From Flavobacteriales bacterium (GTDB lineage: Bacteria; Bacteroidota; Bacteroidia; Flavobacteriales_E; Vicingaceae), in NCBI GenBank assembly GCA_020635825.1, contig JACJZA010000011.1:1-64000 (forward strand): 64,000 nucleotides of DNA, in the 5' to 3' direction. A program made the translations under genes and the position numbers. The notes under the pieces were generated by a model, which was not told the origin of the DNA, made no database searches, and saw only the letters and a list, made by a program, of their open reading frames with translations. This document shows positions 35,070-41,692 of this stretch, one piece after another (position 1 is the stretch's first letter; each line of letters starts with the position of its first letter).

Positions 35070-36133
35070 CTTTCTTTGTAGTATATTTCATACTTAATAT
35101 TGCTCTTCTTAACCCGTTCAAAAAAATCATCTTTATATTTAGTATTTGGAGGAAAAGCCCAATAAAATACACCAAAATCATAATGAGAACTGGATACATC
35201 CTCAGCTAATTTGTATTGAAATAATTTTTTTTGGGCTTCGAGCGTATAATCATCTAAATAAATTTGTTTTCTATGTTTATTAATATTCTTTTTAATTTTA
35301 CTATTGTCAGGAAGTTTTGATAAAAAAAACTCGTCGGTCATAAAACAAGTTTCTGTACCATAATATCCATCTCTTGGTGGTTTTTCTTTTTTTATTACTT
35401 CAGAATAGCGTCTATCATAGGCATTAGCATACATTCGTGTATCAAAATTACCTTTTAAAACTTCTTGCTTTACTGCTTTAAATAATTCATTTACATGTTG
35501 ATATTCTTCTCCGTGACCTCTATTGTGGATTAAAATAAGGTTAATAACACTAAAAAGTTGTTCTGACTGAACAGTAGTTTGATTAATAGTATATTCTTTT
35601 AGTAACCTTATTATAGTTACTACATTAGTACTGTCAATTCTTCTCATTTCATCTCTTGGAACTGAAAAAGTACTAATTCCTGATTCATGAGGAACATTTT
35701 GTCGAGTACTCTGATCTAAAGTATATACATTTTGTAATTTGGCAGTTAGTTCATCATTAAAATTAGTTTTAATGGTATCTAGCATTTGTTGAATGGAAGA
35801 CCAATATGCTTGTTCAAAAAATACGTTAAATGTTTTTGATGGTTTGGTATAGCCAGTATATCCTGTTTTAACATAATTTCGAAAACACCAGTATACTCTT
35901 GAAGAATCAGGAATCAATTCCGATTCTAATCTTAAAGCATTTCTAATATCATATCCCAAATACACTATTTCTAACTGAAATGCCTTTTGATAATAATTTG
36001 CCCCTGTAATTAAATTACCTTCAACAATATTCATTTCTGCTTGTTGAATATATTCATAGTATTTTTTTACTCTATTATTGCTTATTCCGATAGAAGAATA
36101 AATAATAAGATACATTGCTAATAAAAGCTTCAT
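35066..36133 (-). CDS. DUF6624-like exported protein in the RiPP operon
   Basis: A 355-residue protein with a signal peptide (about 1-17). The N-terminal 110 residues include a TPR-like helical repeat (QQAEMNIVEGNLITGANYYQKAFQ). The central region carries motifs I match to DUF6624: LDQSTRQNVP (DQxxR), then ILIHNRGH, MYANAYDRRY (DR) and DGYYGTE (YGTQ/E). The domain has no established function. It lies between the precursor and the ATP-grasp gene, with a 4-base overlap to the latter, so it is probably part of the pathway, perhaps in periplasmic handling, sensing or immunity. A second DUF6624-like gene lies 2.3 kb upstream. Confidence 0.7.
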   Translation of the reverse strand: MKLLLAMYLIIYSSIGISNNRVKKYYEYIQQAEMNIVEGNLITGANYYQKAFQLEIVYLGYDIRNALRLESELIPDSSRVYWCFRNYVKTGYTGYTKPSKTFNVFFEQAYWSSIQQMLDTIKTNFNDELTAKLQNVYTLDQSTRQNVPHESGISTFSVPRDEMRRIDSTNVVTIIRLLKEYTINQTTVQSEQLFSVINLILIHNRGHGEEYQHVNELFKAVKQEVLKGNFDTRMYANAYDRRYSEVIKKEKPPRDGYYGTETCFMTDEFFLSKLPDNSKIKKNINKHRKQIYLDDYTLEAQKKLFQYKLAEDVSSSHYDFGVFYWAFPPNTKYKDDFFERVKKSNIKYEIYYKER

Positions 36134-36149
36134 AATAACTAATATTTTA

Positions 36150-36179
36150 AACCCTCCTATCTGAATAGATAGGAGGGTT
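36150..36179 (-). promoter_or_regulatory. Strong intercistronic hairpin behind the precursor gene
   Basis: A perfect 13-bp stem (36150-36162 with 36167-36179; loop of four) lies 16 bases after the precursor stop and 16 bases before the next start. On the mRNA strand it is followed by TTTAAAATA rather than a full T-run. It probably protects the precursor message or partly terminates transcription, so that more precursor than enzyme is made. Confidence 0.75.
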
Positions 36180-36195
36180 AGGTTCTTACAGTTTC

Positions 36196-36399
36196 TTAAC
36201 TATCATAATAGTTGGTAAGAGTCATTCCTGTATAATTACCACCATCATCATAATGATGAGCTTCATTATCAGATGATAAGCTACCTCCATCACCACCAGT
36301 AGCAACATTATCAGTACATCTACCAGCAACTAATGAACCCATTTCAGTTGAATTTAATTTTTCAACATTAGAGTTTTCTAAACTTTCTAATTTTTTCAT
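36196..36399 (-). CDS. RiPP precursor peptide (grasp-with-spasm type)
   Basis: A 67-residue peptide. The leader (about 1-27) is helical and charged and ends LNSTEMGSLVAGR, resembling the Bacteroidota natural-product leader class in which L-x-x-x-E-M-x-x-L/I-x-G-G precedes the core. The Ala-Gly at 25-26 would serve as the C39 cleavage site. The 40-41-residue core is rich in Thr, Ser, Asp, Gly, Tyr and Asn, with one Cys at position 28 and none of the positive charge typical of bacteriocins. It ends TNYYDS. Thr/Ser and Asp/Glu are the residues an ATP-grasp ligase would join. It is the first gene of the operon, with a hairpin behind it and a dyad in front. Confidence 0.88.
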   Translation of the reverse strand: MKKLESLENSNVEKLNSTEMGSLVAGRCTDNVATGGDGGSLSSDNEAHHYDDGGNYTGMTLTNYYDS

Positions 36400-36418
36400 T
36401 TTATAAAAAATTTAAATT

Positions 36419-36460
36419 AATGCCTAAGGTTAATTAACTTTGAAAACGCACTTAGGCATT
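36419..36460. promoter_or_regulatory. Perfect 10-bp inverted repeat upstream of the precursor gene
   Basis: AATGCCTAAG (36419-36428) and CTTAGGCATT (36451-36460) with a 22-base centre start 20 bases upstream of the precursor ATG. The spacing between arm centres is 32 bases, three helical turns, which suits a dimeric regulator. As RNA it would form a 5'-leader stem. The arms overlap a minus-strand TATAAT sequence. Confidence 0.55.
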
Positions 36461-36550
36461 ATACGTTAACAAAGGTGCGTAAGTAATTAGGTCTGCAAAC
36501 AGAATTAATTACGGCTTTAGGGGGAGTGTTGCAGCACTCCCTTTTTCTTT
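36449..36550 (+). ncRNA. Candidate small RNA divergent from the precursor gene
   Basis: On the plus strand a perfect TAnnTTTG box (TAACTTTG, 36435-36442) is followed about 80 bases later by an intrinsic terminator, with no open reading frame between. An internal 7-bp stem GTAATTA/TAATTAC (36483-36489 with 36506-36512) is also present. No TTG -33 element is at the right distance. This explains an otherwise orphan terminator; it could also be 5'-leader structure of the precursor mRNA read from the other strand. Confidence 0.3.
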
Positions 36551-36552
36551 TT
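36522..36552 (+). terminator. Plus-strand intrinsic terminator with no plus-strand gene before it
   Basis: Stem GGGAGTG/CACTCCC (36522-36528 with 36535-36541), then TTTTTCTTTTTT. The T-run is only on the plus-strand side, yet all genes nearby are on the minus strand. Confidence 0.7.
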
Positions 36553-36670
36553 TATTCCATTTTAACGGAACAAATCTAATATTATTTTCTTTTATATAAA
36601 ATATGTAACACATTTGTTTTCAATGCTTTAAATTAAGTATTGATACTTAAAATAGCTTAAGTATAAATAC

Positions 36671-37045
36671 TTAATTTATATATTTTTCCATGTAACATTC
36701 CTTTATTTTTTCTTTTAACCGATTTAAATCGGTACAATATTTAGATAAATAACAATATCCTCCTAATGCTAAAAATCGGTTATTAATATTATCTTCATTA
36801 TCGGTTGAAAAACCAATGACTTTAACTTTTGGAAATTCTTTTGTTATTTGATTGACAACCACTAAACCATTTGTTTGCATGTAGTCCATCAAAATAATAT
36901 TTACTGAATGGTTTTTTAGAAATTCAATAATTTCAATTCCTTCTTTGCAAATAGAAATCACATTAAATTCTTTTTCCTGACTTAATGTTTCACTCAGATA
37001 AGCAGAAAGTATTAAATTTTTTTCAAGAAGGAGTATCTCTATCAT
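36671..37045 (-). CDS. Receiver-only response regulator in the element
   Basis: A 124-residue single receiver domain. The start is set at the ATG at 37045 (MIEILLLEKN), which begins the first beta strand; an upstream in-frame ATG at 37126 adds 27 unrelated residues. The phospho-acceptor Asp is in IILMDYMQTNG, Ser/Thr in GFSTDNED and Lys in YLSKYC. No output domain is attached, so it would act by binding a partner, as CheY or Spo0F do. No histidine kinase is in the element. It lies upstream of the precursor on the same strand, 271 bases from it, so it may regulate the RiPP operon through another protein. Confidence 0.82.
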   Translation of the reverse strand: MIEILLLEKNLILSAYLSETLSQEKEFNVISICKEGIEIIEFLKNHSVNIILMDYMQTNGLVVVNQITKEFPKVKVIGFSTDNEDNINNRFLALGGYCYLSKYCTDLNRLKEKIKECYMEKYIN

Positions 37046-37291
37046 TTTCGGGTAATTATTAATTCCCCCTAACAAATGAGGGGTGGAACATTCATTTACT
37101 CGACAAAGAGGTACTGGTATACCCACAATCCGAAATAAACAAAGCCCACCCCAAGCGGTGAGCGTTTTGCTTATAATTCAAGGATTGTTAAAAATTACCA
37201 GTTTTCTTTGTCAAGAATTATAGCTTAACGCTATATCAATATTTTAATTTATTCTGTTTTTCTTATAATTTTTTGTTTTTAATTATTATTC

Positions 37292-37563
37292 AAATGTAGT
37301 AAAAAATCTTAATTCTTTTCAATAATCATTCCCCCATCAATCGAATACACCCAGCCGATAGTTCCGTAACGCCCTTTTTCCATTACTGCGATACGTTCAT
37401 CATCTTTTAGTTGAACATCAATAGTTGCCGAACTGTTAAACTTAATGGACGAACCACCTCGCATTGTTCCTGATGTGGTCTTTTGAAAAATGATAATGAA
37501 AATGGTTTTCGGAAAATCCTGTCGTAAGCGTTCAAATTCTTCTGCTTTTGCATTTAGTTTTTG
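37292..37563 (-). pseudogene. Duplicated 3' fragment of the ATPase gene (repeat copy 1)
   Basis: This 272-base stretch repeats the 3' end and tail of the ATPase gene (copy 2 at 38442-38712). Read on the minus strand it still encodes the last 80 or so residues, from KLNAKAEEFERLRQ to GGMIIEKN with its stop, but has no start. By eye about 14 of 250 bases differ between the copies, and only two change an amino acid (S/A and G/E). The stop of the DUF6624 gene falls in its last bases. It occupies most of the gene-free stretch 37046-37553; the remainder (37046-37291) holds AT-rich sequence with a weak dyad around 37170 and 37215. Confidence 0.85.
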
Positions 37564-38420
37564 TTAATTATCTTTTTTGCATTTTCATTTTGAGGGTTTA
37601 GAGATAATGATTTTTTATAAGCTTTAATCCCTTGTTTTGTCTTATTTAATAATAGCAAACACTCACCTAAACTATCATAAGTATTAGAAGCTAGAGGGTA
37701 TAATTTTGTGTTAAGTTTAAATAACTTTAAGGCTCTTTTTAAATCTCCAGAATGTAATACTTGATAACCTAATGAATTAATCGAATGTTCACTTACATTA
37801 TATGCGGATTGGTTTCCTTTTTTATATTCTTGCTTTATTAGATTTATTGTTAACTCTAAAGATTTTGAGTTATGATAAAAGTTCTCAATTTCTTTTAGAT
37901 TCATTTGTCTAATTTTTTCTCTAGTTTCCGATAAAGAAGGTACTTTATACTTTTTTCTTTCATTATCGTTGACCATTAAAGAATCTATCTTATAAAGTTT
38001 CCATACCCCATCACTACCTATAAAGTACTGTGTGCCATAAATTTGTGGCTCTTTCCTACTCATCAATTCTCTATCTATTGTTGCAGCTAATAGCCATGGA
38101 CTTATTGTTGTATCTAATTTTAATGCTGTCTTTATTAATTTTATTGCCATACGATAATCGTTAGAATCTTTTCCGTGTTGATAAATCATTGCTGCTCGGT
38201 AGAAATCCTTTCCTGTAACAATTTGATTAGATTCCAACATTTCATGCACTCGGTTTCTTCTAATGGAGTCTTCTTTTGTTAAGAATTTCCAGTCAATTTG
38301 CTCAACCTGTCTTGAGTTTTGGTCATCATTATACATTTGTTTTAATTCTGAATTATCATTTGTTTGAGAATATGAAACAATAGAAAAAGTTAACAGAATA
38401 TAAAAAAATAAATATTTCAT
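37554..38420 (-). CDS. DUF6624-like exported protein with TPR tail, between direct repeats
   Basis: A 288-residue protein. The start at 38420 opens a signal peptide (MKYLFFYILLTFSIVSYSQ); a longer in-frame start at 38471 would extend into the repeat. The central part has the DUF6624 motifs DDQNSRQVEQID, AAMIYQHGKDSNDYRMAIKL and LAATIDRELMSRKEPQIYGTQ. The last 90 residues are TPR-like (LNTKLYPLASNTYDSLGECLLLLNKTKQGI). It sits exactly between the two copies of the ATPase 3' end, as a cassette would, and its last codons lie in copy 1. It shares its domain with the RiPP-operon protein at 35066-36133. Confidence 0.8.
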   Translation of the reverse strand: MKYLFFYILLTFSIVSYSQTNDNSELKQMYNDDQNSRQVEQIDWKFLTKEDSIRRNRVHEMLESNQIVTGKDFYRAAMIYQHGKDSNDYRMAIKLIKTALKLDTTISPWLLAATIDRELMSRKEPQIYGTQYFIGSDGVWKLYKIDSLMVNDNERKKYKVPSLSETREKIRQMNLKEIENFYHNSKSLELTINLIKQEYKKGNQSAYNVSEHSINSLGYQVLHSGDLKRALKLFKLNTKLYPLASNTYDSLGECLLLLNKTKQGIKAYKKSLSLNPQNENAKKIINKN

Positions 38421-38441
38421 ATATTGTATAGATTTGAAATT

Positions 38442-38712
38442 AAATGTAGTAAAAATTTTAATTCTTTTCAATAATCATTCCCTCATCAATCGAATACACC
38501 CAGCCAATAGTTCCGTAACGCCCTTTTTCCATTACAGCAATACGTTCATCATCTTTCAGTTGCACATCAATAGTTGCCGAACTGTTAAACTTAATGGACG
38601 AACCACCTCGCATTGTCCCTGCTGTGGTTTTTTGAAAAATGATAATAAAGATGGTTTTGGGGAAATCCTGCCGTAAGCGTTCAAATTCTTCTGCTTTTGC
38701 ATTTAGTTTTTG
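38442..38712 (-). repeat. Direct repeat copy 2 (3' end of the intact ATPase gene)
   Basis: Matches copy 1 at 37292-37563 with about 5-6 percent difference by eye, over the last 80 or so codons of the ATPase gene and about 15 bases beyond its stop. Both boundaries are abrupt: AAATGTAGT on one side and CATTTAGTTTTTG on the other. Confidence 0.85.
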
Positions 38713-39810
38713 AAAGCTGTCGATAATGATAAGGTCATAGTTTTTGGCATCCTGTCTTACTTCTCTTAATGTTCCTTTTCCTGTTATGGTCAGGTTATCG
38801 TTCAGGTTGTAATACCTTACTTTGTTTTGAGTGAGTTTTCCCAAGCCTTCTTCTAATGCAAAGTACTTGGATGAAAAACCGTTGTCGGTAAATAGTTTTG
38901 CCAGTTCAAAAGAAAAATAACTTTTTCCTGCTCCCGAATCTCCTGTTAAGGCAAAGGCGGTCATGTTTCTGTCCAGTTCTCCTAAAAATCTGCCAAGTTC
39001 TCCGTCCAGTTGAAAGGTGTTAAAGGTCATGTTAAGCAGTTCCGTACCACTAACTCCGTTTTTGGTTGTTGGCGTGTTATTGTTTCTTTGTGCCGGAGTA
39101 AATTGTTGGGTTTGTTTCTTGATTGCTGTTTTTTGAACAGGTATGGTTTTTTGATGCTCTAATACTTGGATTTGTTTGTTTAACTTTTCTTGTTGTTGGC
39201 GGAGTTTTTCGGTTTTCTGTTGAATCTTCTTTAGCTGTGAGCGGTGTTGTCGGATAAAGTCTTGGTCTTCCTGTAAGCTGCTTTCTAATTCGAGTAGGCG
39301 TTCCGCCATTTCTTCTTGGAGAACAAGCATTTTTTTACGTTGTTCTTCTTTGTTGTGTGCCGATAGGGTTAAATTAATCAATCCATTAATTGCCCAGTTG
39401 TATTGGTCTGTTTTTAGTGCCTCACTCTGGCAGTAATGCTCACAAAATTCGTCATCATCTAATGTCAGGGCTTCCATTATCCCTGCTATTTCTTCCTGTA
39501 TTTCAATTCCCTGTTCTTTAATCGTGTTTAGTTCGATGAGTGTTATTTGTTTTTCTTCTTCGAGTTCTTTTATTTGGGATTTGAGGGGGGTAAGTTGCTG
39601 CTGTTTTATCAACCTGATTTTTTTATTGAGTTCTACAACTTTTTGTTGTTGCTGTTCTTCTATTTTACCTAAAGCTTTTTCTTGTTCGGTATTAAAAACA
39701 GCTATTTCTTTTTTTAATCTTCGATGATTACTTGTTCGGCATTTACCTGAACAGAATTTAGTATCATTTCTGTTGGATGTGAAATTTTTATTGCACTCGA
39801 TACACCTCAT
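38458..39810 (-). CDS. Zinc-ribbon / coiled-coil / RecA-like P-loop ATPase (replication-type protein?)
   Basis: A 450-residue protein. The N-terminus is a zinc ribbon (MRCIECNKNF...FCSGKCRTSNHRR, four Cys). Residues about 35-230 form a glutamine-rich coiled coil. The C-terminal half is a RecA/DnaB-like ATPase with Walker A GDSGAGKSYFSF, Walker B DLIIIDSFQ, then TIFIIIFQKTTAGTMRGGSS and VMEKGRYGTIGW, as in small RepA-type helicases and related mobile-element proteins. It lies directly downstream of the hexamer array, so it may be the replication or partition ATPase of the element. Its 3' end is duplicated at 37292-37563. Confidence 0.75.
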   Translation of the reverse strand: MRCIECNKNFTSNRNDTKFCSGKCRTSNHRRLKKEIAVFNTEQEKALGKIEEQQQQKVVELNKKIRLIKQQQLTPLKSQIKELEEEKQITLIELNTIKEQGIEIQEEIAGIMEALTLDDDEFCEHYCQSEALKTDQYNWAINGLINLTLSAHNKEEQRKKMLVLQEEMAERLLELESSLQEDQDFIRQHRSQLKKIQQKTEKLRQQQEKLNKQIQVLEHQKTIPVQKTAIKKQTQQFTPAQRNNNTPTTKNGVSGTELLNMTFNTFQLDGELGRFLGELDRNMTAFALTGDSGAGKSYFSFELAKLFTDNGFSSKYFALEEGLGKLTQNKVRYYNLNDNLTITGKGTLREVRQDAKNYDLIIIDSFQKLNAKAEEFERLRQDFPKTIFIIIFQKTTAGTMRGGSSIKFNSSATIDVQLKDDERIAVMEKGRYGTIGWVYSIDEGMIIEKN

Positions 39811-39865
39811 AATTTTATTTGTTTATTGTTTAGCTCTAAAATGGAAGGCATTTTTCAGCATTATT

Positions 39866-40015
39866 CGTTACAAAACGTTACACATTCTGAATACACAGTA
39901 AAATGGGCAGTTGTAGGTCTTCAAAATTACGCCCTGTAACGCTTGTGTAACGTTCTGTAACGGGTCGGTAACGTATCGTTACGATAGCGTAACACATAGT
40001 AACGTTTTGGTAACG
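39866..40015. repeat. Helically phased GTAACG hexamer array (iteron-like origin or operator)
   Basis: Ten GTAAC hexamers lie in 150 bases. GTAACG starts at 39936, 39947, 39957, 39968, 39999 and 40010, and GTAACA at 39989. The reverse form CGTTAC starts at 39866, 39876 and 39977. Successive sites are 10 or 11 bases apart (with 21 across the inverted site), one DNA turn each, so bound proteins would all face the same side. The array fills most of the gap between the ATPase gene (start 39810) and the terminator of the next gene. Confidence 0.85.
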
Positions 40016-40042
40016 GATATTTTTGAAAAAAAAGCCAAAAAA

Positions 40043-40064
40043 AAGGGTAGTAAAAACTACCCTT
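40043..40064 (-). terminator. Intrinsic terminator of the small acidic gene
   Basis: A 9-bp stem AAGGGTAGT/ACTACCCTT (40043-40051 with 40056-40064), followed on the minus strand by a T-run. It separates the acidic-protein gene from the hexamer array. Confidence 0.85.
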
Positions 40065-40082
40065 AAAAAAGGTTAAAAAAAA

Positions 40083-40301
40083 TTAATCTTCGTCTATTTC
40101 TTCTGTTTCAACAACTTCGGCAATTTCCATTAAATGTTCAATGGCTTCTTCATTGTCCTCATCAAACTCAAGGTGAATAATGGGGTACTTGTCTTCGGTT
40201 TGTCCGAGAATTTCGTTGTCGATTTCAAAATCAACTAAGATTTCAATAAATTCTGATAACTTTCTTGGCTTTACCATAAAGTCCAGTTCTTCTACTAACA
40301 T
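40083..40301 (-). CDS. Small acidic hypothetical protein
   Basis: A 72-residue, strongly acidic protein (MLVEELDFMVKPRKLSEFIE... ending EIAEVVETEEIDED). It is likely helical, with no Cys and no signal. The family is not recognised. The acidic, DNA-mimic-like composition and place beside the hexamer array would suit a regulator of the element's replication protein, but nothing in the sequence proves this. It has its own terminator. Confidence 0.6.
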   Translation of the reverse strand: MLVEELDFMVKPRKLSEFIEILVDFEIDNEILGQTEDKYPIIHLEFDEDNEEAIEHLMEIAEVVETEEIDED

Positions 40302-40513
40302 GGCGTAAAATTTTAAAAGTGAATACTGTTTTTAATTAAAATCAAAATTAAAAAGGGCTTACCTCAAAGCGAAATTTTTTGCTTTCATTCGGTGTCTATT
40401 CAAAGAAAAGATTTTCACGTTTCAGACATCTACAATAAAATCAAGGGAAGTGGTAAAATTTTGTTGTGAAGATTATCGTCATTTAACAACAACAATTTCA
40501 ATAAATTTATCGC

Positions 40514-40753
40514 ATGAAAAGTTTAGCTGATTTCGACCCTTTGTATCAAGAAAACATTGTTCATCTCCCTAAAGAAGACCGCATTGAATATTGCGAAAAC
40601 TACATGAATAAAATAACCAATCTGTTGGCAAAAAGCGGTCATTACATGGATAGCAACTTAAAGCAAAAATTACAGGAAATGATTGATGCAGCCAAGCAGG
40701 AGATTTTAAGTTTGAAAAATAAGATAGCCGGAACAGAAACAGAGTATATATAA
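40514..40753 (+). CDS. Small helical hypothetical protein
   Basis: A 79-residue, charged, helical protein (LPKEDRIEYCENYMNKITNLLAK ... LQEMIDAAKQEILSLKNKIAG), predicted coiled coil at the C-terminus. It is the only plus-strand gene in the element and abuts the convergent gene at 40754 without a gap. The 212-base region upstream (40302-40513) is AT-rich and holds no gene. No function assigned. Confidence 0.55.
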   Translation: MKSLADFDPLYQENIVHLPKEDRIEYCENYMNKITNLLAKSGHYMDSNLKQKLQEMIDAAKQEILSLKNKIAGTETEYI

Positions 40754-41017
40754 TTAATATCTGTTGATATTATACCGAATACTAAACTCAGCTACGGAGA
40801 AATTTTTCAGGTCATCAGCTTTGCAATTTAAGTAAGAAGCAATAATGTCCAAATCCTGTACAGGGATGTCTGCAAATTCATCTGTTTTAATGTTGCAATA
40901 TCGGTCAAAGGTTCTGACTGTTTTACCTAACAACTTAGGAAGCTGTTTGCGAACTTTTTTATATTCCGACATGGGTAATTTCCACAACCTTTCTTTGATA
41001 GCGTATTTGTAACTCAT
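40754..41017 (-). CDS. Small putative DNA-binding protein
   Basis: An 87-residue basic protein. The segment KLLGKTVRTFDRYCNIKTDEFADIPVQDLDIIASYLNCKADDL has the spacing of a Cro/C1-type helix-turn-helix: a recognition-helix-like TVRTFDRYC followed by the I-P-x-x-D-L-x-x-I-A-x-x-L-x-C helix typical of XRE regulators. It is probably the element's transcriptional regulator, an inference from the fold pattern. The stop touches that of the convergent gene. Confidence 0.55.
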   Translation of the reverse strand: MSYKYAIKERLWKLPMSEYKKVRKQLPKLLGKTVRTFDRYCNIKTDEFADIPVQDLDIIASYLNCKADDLKNFSVAEFSIRYNINRY

Positions 41018-41203
41018 AGTTCACAGCTTTAAATGATAAATAATTGTGAACGAAGTAAAGCAGAGTTGAAATAGCAATTACCGATTATTAAGGGTTATTG
41101 ATTTTTATTCGCTTTTGTTTTTGGAAATTGTTTTTTATTGTTTGACTTGTAATATTTCTACTTCAAATTTTTCGATTAACAATAAATCTTCATGTACTTT
41201 TGA

Positions 41204-41233
41204 GTTCGATAGTTGTCCGCTTTGGGCTACTAA
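41204..41233. other. Candidate right end (att) of the integrated element
   Basis: The sequence at 41204-41233 contains GTTCGA and ends GGGCTACTAA, sharing the 8-mer GCTACTAA (41226-41233) with the tRNA 3' end (27159-27166). It is followed at once by a terminator-like hairpin, as a tRNA would be. It could be the original flank of the tRNA, moved 14 kb away by integration. The shared core is short, and the T-arm does not pair, so it is not an intact tRNA. It lies in the 325-base gene-free stretch 41018-41342. Confidence 0.35.
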
Positions 41234-41234
41234 G

Positions 41235-41267
41235 AAAAAACCTCAGCATTTGCTGAGGTTTTTTTAT
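41235..41267. terminator. Bidirectional intrinsic terminator
   Basis: AAAAAACCTCAGC / GCTGAGGTTTTTT makes a 13-bp stem with an ATTT loop (41236-41265). It serves either strand; the nearest gene that could use it is the minus-strand gene at 41343. Confidence 0.8.
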
Positions 41268-41342
41268 GAATATAATCGAGTATTTTATCTATTTACTACA
41301 AACTTTTCTTGAGAAAGGGTTGCTTTCTAAAAAATATATGAA

Positions 41343-41573
41343 CTAAAGGTATCCTGTTTGTTCAATATATTCAGAAATAACTTTTAACCCTATAGATTCA
41401 TCTATGTATGTTTGTGGGAATCTTTTAGTAAAAGGAGGTATTTCAAACGCCTTTATTAATCGCCTCATCATCTCACCACGAAAATTAGGCATACAATTAA
41501 GCATTTGATTAATTGAAGTAAATTTCTCAATGAATTCATCATTATAATATACTTTATATATAAATCTAGACAT
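41343..41573 (-). CDS. Small hypothetical protein
   Basis: A 76-residue soluble protein (MSRFIYKVYYNDEFIEKFTSINQML... ending ISEYIEQTGYL). The family is not recognised, and no neighbour shares an operon with it. It lies just outside the proposed right end of the element and is followed by the terminator at 41235-41267. It may be a real small gene or element debris. Confidence 0.45.
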   Translation of the reverse strand: MSRFIYKVYYNDEFIEKFTSINQMLNCMPNFRGEMMRRLIKAFEIPPFTKRFPQTYIDESIGLKVISEYIEQTGYL

Positions 41574-41692
41574 ACTCTTTAGTTAATCTTCAAATATATT
41601 AATAATAAAAATTTATTAGGTTCTGTCAATTATAGATTTGTTTGATAATTAGACCTTGTTGCTGCTTTTTTATTTTTCATTATTTTTGTTGT

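Noticed and set aside
29029..40427. The 9-mer GTTTCAGAC at 29029-29037 (minus) and 40419-40427 (plus) as element-specific sites
   Set aside because: Two copies of a 9-mer 11 kb apart, without flanking similarity, can arise by chance in AT-rich DNA.
27122..41017. Conjugative or mobilisation genes in the element
   Set aside because: No relaxase, coupling protein or type IV secretion motif was seen among the genes, so self-transfer is not claimed.
41204..41233. An intact tRNA gene ending CTACTA
   Set aside because: The T-arm does not pair and no acceptor, D- or anticodon arms are found upstream. It is kept only as a candidate att remnant.
41115..41312. Open frame of 65 residues on the plus strand near the proposed element end
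   Set aside because: It runs through the terminator hairpin at 41235-41267, has biased low-complexity composition and no protein-like features.
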